From NCBI RefSeq assembly GCF_024713945.1, contig NC_134679.1, forward strand, positions 191,001 to 255,000: a DNA stretch of 64,000 nt, written 5' to 3'. The notes below the pieces were generated by a model. The model was not told where the DNA came from. It did not search any database and saw only the letters and a list, made by a program, of their open reading frames with translations. Made by a program: the position numbers and the translations under genes. Shown here piece by piece: positions 59,701 to 64,000 of this stretch (positions within the stretch are counted from its first letter, which is position 1; every line of letters begins with the position of its first letter). This DNA is from Dermatophagoides farinae. Taxonomy: Eukaryota > Arthropoda > Arachnida > Sarcoptiformes > Pyroglyphidae.

Positions 59701-62700
59701 CAAATAATGACTAAAATATCAAAAATATTACGGCGAAAAAAAATCAATCAATAAATCAATGGACAAATATTGAGCTGGAAAAAAATGATTTAACAAATCT
59801 AAATCGATCATATGATGATTGATTTAATCAATCTAATCTCTATAGATTATTGTTGTTGTCATCAATGAATGATAAATAATCATTTGATTTGATTTTTGAT
59901 TGATTCTGATGATATGGAGATGGATTAAATGGAAAAAAATCTTTTTTTTTCATCTATATACAAACAATTGATCAATTCAAACTACTTGAAACGCAAATGC
60001 ATACAAGAATGGATTAAGAAAGCCATATATTAATGTTTATATTCATTGTGTTATTGTGTCATCGTTTACAGTGATTTTGGATTGTCAAGATTTTTTTTTA
60101 ATGCTAAAACATTGTATTGATTGATAGTTTTGATGGCGGTTACGTGAACATCATCTAAACAACAATCCATAGAGAGATACATCCTGCCTGATTATGTGAT
60201 GATAAAAAAAACAAATAATTGAAATAATGAAAACAGATCGGACAAATTTTTGAACAGGAAAAAAACGTTTTTCATCATGATTTCGTTGATGATATTGTTC
60301 ATGGAATCAATTTCTTTTCATTTTATTTGTTATCAATATGAAACCGGAAGTAATAATGCAATCAGTTAATCAGGAAAGATTGATTGATTGTAACGGCATC
60401 CGGCTCGATCGGATAGGATTAATGTGATTTTCTGTTATCACATATCACATTTTAGCAATCGATTATAATATCGAATCGAATATTGATATCTATCGATACA
60501 ATAAAATTTATGAATTCATTTTCAAATTCTTTGGTGAAATGAAGACAAAATTCTCTCGCTCTCACAAACATTTGAAATGACTCAATTGATTAATTTGATT
60601 GGATAATGAAATGATGATGAAATGTCCAGACTATCCAATGATTTTCATTTCAATATACAAAATTATCATTGATCATCATCAATGATAATTGGATTTTTTT
60701 CTCTTTCTTGCAATCACGAGCAAAAAAAACGAATGATAATTATTGAAAAAAAACTTAATTCAAGCAAATGTACGTAATGATTTGATTATCAAATCAATTA
60801 TTGGATAAAAAAATGATCATAATCATCATTATATTATTAATATTCATGTGACTTAACATAAAGGGCGTTACATTCACACACACACTCACAGATAGACACA
60901 AGAAGACATACCTTATAGGTTTTACTTGACATAAATTGTATATTACAAGCAGAACAAAATCGATGTCCAGGATCATCGATAATACCACCATGATATTGTG
61001 ATTTTACTAAATCAGCCGTGGATGTTGTAATTGTATTATTATTGTTGTTGTTGTTGCTTTCGGACATTGATGAAACCGATGATGCTTTTGATGACATGAT
61101 TGTTTGAAATAGTGTTTGTATTAGATCTGATTGATTTTGATGAATCACTGGCATATTGGTTTTAGATCCTGTATGATCCAATGATGATCGTGATTTGGTT
61201 GATGATGATAATTGATCAGAATTATTATTTTTACTGCTAACATGTTGGACAGTAGACGAATCATTTGTATTATTATGGCTCATTATCTGACTACTACCGT
61301 TCAGATCGGTAGTTATAATTGTATCGTCATCATCATCATCATTGCACATAAGTTCAGTGAAACAACCACCACCATTCAGTTGTTTATAGATGAATGATTG
61401 AAGAATCCGTCGTTTATCATCCTCATTAAGCATAAAGAATGTTTCTTGAAAATTTGTTGAACAAGCAGCGGCGGCAGCCGCAGCCGCAGCAACTGTTAAT
61501 GCATTCAATGATTGATTATTGGACATTGATTGTTGTTGCTGTTGTGGTTGTACAGTTTTCGTTGTTGTTGAAGAGGATGTGGATGTTGATGCTTTCGTTG
61601 TTGTTGTTGTTGTTGTTCCATCAATGAGATCATTCAATGTATGATTAGGTTGTTGATTGTGTTGTTGCTGTTGTTGTTGTTGTAGTATGGAAAAATTTTG
61701 AAACATTTTACGAAAATTTTCATTATCAAAATAATTCAATAATTGATCAATGGGATTGTTGTTGTTTTTCTGTTGACCACCAGCATCAATAAATGATGAT
61801 TTATTAGAATAATCATCAATAATTTTATTATTTCGATTATTTTTGGATTGTTTACGAATCGGTAATTGATTATCACAGTTATCATCGTTGATCATTGAAA
61901 TAGAACCATCATCGCACCACCACCACCACCACCACCATTATTATTATCTTCAAATTCTTCTTTTAATTCTACTTTCATTCGTTTAAGAATTTCAGATGGA
62001 TCAAAACTATTCATAAGTTCATCATCATCAACGTTATCGTCGTCAAAGGTACCACCACGAACAGCAATGCTTTCATCACCATCATTATTGTTGTTGTCCA
62101 TCATGGATGACAATGATAATCTAACATTTTTTTGATTTTGTTGATTATTATTATCATCATCATTATCATCATCAAGAATGACAGTATCAGCAGCAGTAGC
62201 AGGAACAATAGCATCCATAATTGTTTGCGATGATAATAATAATTCTTCATCATTCAATCCATGAACTCGATTGATTTGTGATTGTTTTGTAATAATGGTT
62301 TTATTACTTTTATCACCACCACCATCATCAACATCATCATTATTATCATTATCATCACCATAAACAATTTCAGTGTTGTTGTCAATTTCTTTGTCTTTAG
62401 AATGTTTTTGTTGTCCTTCAATTTGTTGTTGTTTTTGATTTTTATCGCAAGAAGAATCATCGATAGAATTACGATTTTTATGACGATGAGATTGATGGTT
62501 TACATGCAATGACGATGATGTAGTAGTTTGTGGTTGTCGTCGCTTATCATCATTATTATTCGAATTCAATGAGATCATCTTTTTTCGGATTAAATTTGAA
62601 TCATCAATTTTTGTTTTCGATTGTTTTATTGTTAAATGTTTACTTTCATCCATCATCACATTATTTTCATCATCATCATCATCATCAGCGTCGATCAATA

Positions 62701-63909
62701 ATGTTGACTTTGACTGATGATTGAAATGAAGATCCGATTTTTTTTGTGTCTTGGAATGTTTTGAATGTTGTTTACTATTATTATTGTGGTTATGATGATT
62801 GTCACTGATTTCTTCATTAACAACAATTGAATTAACATCATCATCATTGATGGTGGTCATTGTCATCATTTTTGATGTTGTTGTTGTGGCCATTTTGTTA
62901 TTGTTAAATAATAACTTATCATCATCATCATCATCATTGTCGCCATCATCATCATCGTCGTCTTCGTCAACATCACCATCATCATTATAATCATTATCAT
63001 TATCATCAACATCTAAATCACTAATATTATCTTTGTCCTTGTTTTCCGTTGTTTCATCAGCATCTATTAACGTTTGTCTATTATCAGCATCTTTTTGATT
63101 TTTATTCTCTTTATTTATTATTGATGTCGTTGTTGTAGATCGTTGTTGTTGTTCGGTAATTATCGATGTCTGATTATCATTCACATTGACTAAATTCTCT
63201 GGTGATGATGATGAAGACGATAATGATGATGCTGACGTTGATGATGATAGTGTTGTTGAAGAATTATTCATTGATGATGATAATGAAGAAGATGATGATG
63301 CAAACAAGGGTTTCGTCGAAGAAGATTGTGTCAGAGATTTATTTAAATTTGTTGAATGTGGATGATGATGATGATGGTGGTGGTGATGGTGATTGATTTT
63401 CAATGATGATGATGATGATGAATATTTTGCCGATTTAAAATGAAGATGTTGTGATGATCGATGTTGTCGATTTTGATGATGAAATGTTGTTGTTGAGGAT
63501 TTCGTTTTGTTCGTTGAAATAGAAGAACTTTGCTGTTGTTTTTGTTGATTACTTGAAGTATTCAGACCAGAATCAGAAGATGATGAAGAAGATGATAGTA
63601 CAACACCAGAATCACTACCAATTTTATCATTCGTCGCGCTAATCGATGACGATGATGGTGATGATGGGGTTGATGATGGCGATGTGGCTGTTGTTGTTGT
63701 CGTTGCTACTGTTTGAAATTTATTAAAAGAAACAGGTGGTGGAACCATTGAAACCGATGATGATTGTGATAAAATCATCGATTCGGCCATTGTTTTCTCT
63801 GGTTCCGTTTGTTGTCGTTGTTGCTGCTTTTGTTCAGACAGTTGGTTATCAACACTATGGGATTCGATTGTTTTATTGCCGCCTATAGGTGGTAGTGCCG
63901 TTGAATATT
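53769..63909 (-). CDS. ush: FOG / U-shaped GATA cofactor, multi-zinc-finger, 5' partial
   Basis: Exons: 60912-63909 (with a frame change near 61900), 56558-57446 and 53769-56494. The 5'-most visible exon begins at an AG acceptor (63911-63910) in phase 1, so the start lies beyond the window. Fingers: CCHC CSACNIQFMSSKTYK-VHKELYC (split by the 3465-bp intron), CCHC CNECNIVFYKHESYLVHKKL-YC, CCHC CAACGIKYTSYDNLYAHQTY-YC, an atypical CHKCKASYVSPETLAAHVC, two C2H2 (CTICGYKGHTMRGMRTHVRV-H and CQFCPYTSNYKGNVIRHIKL-VH), and a final CCHC CSACNISFTYRNSYLAHKRY-YC. CCHC fingers ending in YYC are the hallmark of FOG proteins, which bind the GATA N-finger. A CtBP-binding motif, PLDLS, lies at 56445-56459. 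The N-terminal 630 codons are acidic and Ser-, Asn- and His-rich. It should repress or modulate GATA targets in blood, heart and dorsal ectoderm. Confidence 0.88.
56445..56459 (-). other. CtBP-binding motif codons (PLDLS) in FOG
   Basis: Encodes QPLDLSSSGSP at the start of the last exon, matching the PxDLS short linear motif through which FOG proteins recruit CtBP. Confidence 0.6.
57447..60911 (-). other. 3.5 kb FOG intron
   Basis: GT (60911-60910) and AG (57448-57447) borders, phase 0, splitting the first visible CCHC finger between its C..C and H..C halves. It is about 50 times longer than most introns here. It holds (GAT)n tracts, a CG-rich spot (TTTGCGCGCGAG, about 59122) and a 13-bp hairpin at 60661-60690. 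No gene seen inside. Confidence 0.75.
60661..60690. repeat. perfect inverted repeat, 13-bp arms
   Basis: Arms AATTATCATTGAT (60661-60673) and ATCAATGATAATT (60678-60690) are separated by 4 bases, inside the FOG intron. The stem is too short for a microRNA precursor. Confidence 0.6.
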
Positions 63910-64000
63910 CTATATTTTGTCAATTGAATTATAAACAAAAATTAAAAATCAATTACTAATGATGATGATTACAATTCAAATATCTGTATATCGTTCGATA
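63910..64000 (-). other. upstream FOG intron, cut by window edge
   Basis: AT-rich sequence ending in a splice acceptor (..AATATAG) at 63910. The donor and the first exon(s) lie beyond the window. Confidence 0.55.

Noticed and set aside
61773-61906. Possible intron (GTTCTA..CAACAG) explaining the FOG frame change
   Set aside because: The donor is weak and the acceptor has no pyrimidine tract; a one-base slip in the GGT run is simpler. It is kept only as an alternative.
61212-63396. Several plus-strand frames with poly-Ile, Leu or Ser
   Set aside because: Antisense shadows of the (GAT)n and (GTT)n codon runs in FOG.
11264-63909. Functional cluster of chromatin genes (RBBP4-like, GSE1-like, FOG)
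   Set aside because: All three touch HDAC corepressors, but they are interspersed with unrelated genes on both strands, so clustering is most likely coincidence.
1-64000. CRISPR arrays, rRNA or tRNA genes
   Set aside because: Simple repeats are abundant, but no spaced direct repeats or cloverleaf with anticodon arm could be supported by eye. A covariance-model scan would be needed to exclude tRNAs.

Overview
The window looks like nuclear DNA of an arthropod, most likely an acariform (astigmatan-type) mite. It is very AT-rich and full of (CA)n, (GAT/ATG)n and (CAA/TTG)n tracts. Introns are mostly 60-100 bp. Proteins carry long Asn, Gln, Ser, His and Asp runs, and the gene set is animal developmental and metabolic (twisted gastrulation, big brain, GAB/DOS, FOG, CLUAP1, GOT2). 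The species call is an inference. No prokaryotic features, rRNA genes or CRISPR arrays were seen.

Layout. 1-9.2 kb: one secreted cuticle-like protein gene (2.3-3.4 kb) in gene-poor DNA. 9.2-18.5 kb: a compact cluster holding a mitochondrial acyl-carrier-like protein without the usual phosphopantetheine serine, an RBBP4-type WD40 protein with an acidic head, CLUAP1/IFT38, FAM210 (DUF1279), twisted gastrulation and a divergent pyrroline-5-carboxylate reductase. 19.4-26.1 kb: a nine-exon GSE1-like gene of about 2048 aa whose N-terminal half carries six repeated Cys-pair modules. 28.6-33.0 kb: mitochondrial aspartate aminotransferase and a GAB/DOS adaptor. 37.9-40.2 kb: a big-brain-like aquaporin with an altered pore. 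41.15-45.63 kb: a whole-looking Copia LTR retrotransposon with identical LTRs and a 5-bp target duplication. 47.2-52.9 kb: three secreted low-complexity or small proteins. 53.8-64 kb: a FOG/U-shaped zinc-finger gene whose 5' end lies beyond the window.

How it fits together. Most genes are unrelated neighbours. CLUAP1 and the RBBP4-like gene are divergent across 268 bp, and this gap holds a perfect RFX X-box, an E2F-like site and a CTCF-like motif. The GAB adaptor keeps both Grb2 SH3 motifs and both SHP2-type tyrosine motifs. FOG keeps a CtBP motif. Exon structures were deduced by hand from splice signals and reading phase. Two genes (big-brain-like and FOG) are one base out of frame at trinucleotide runs, which may be assembly error or polymorphism.
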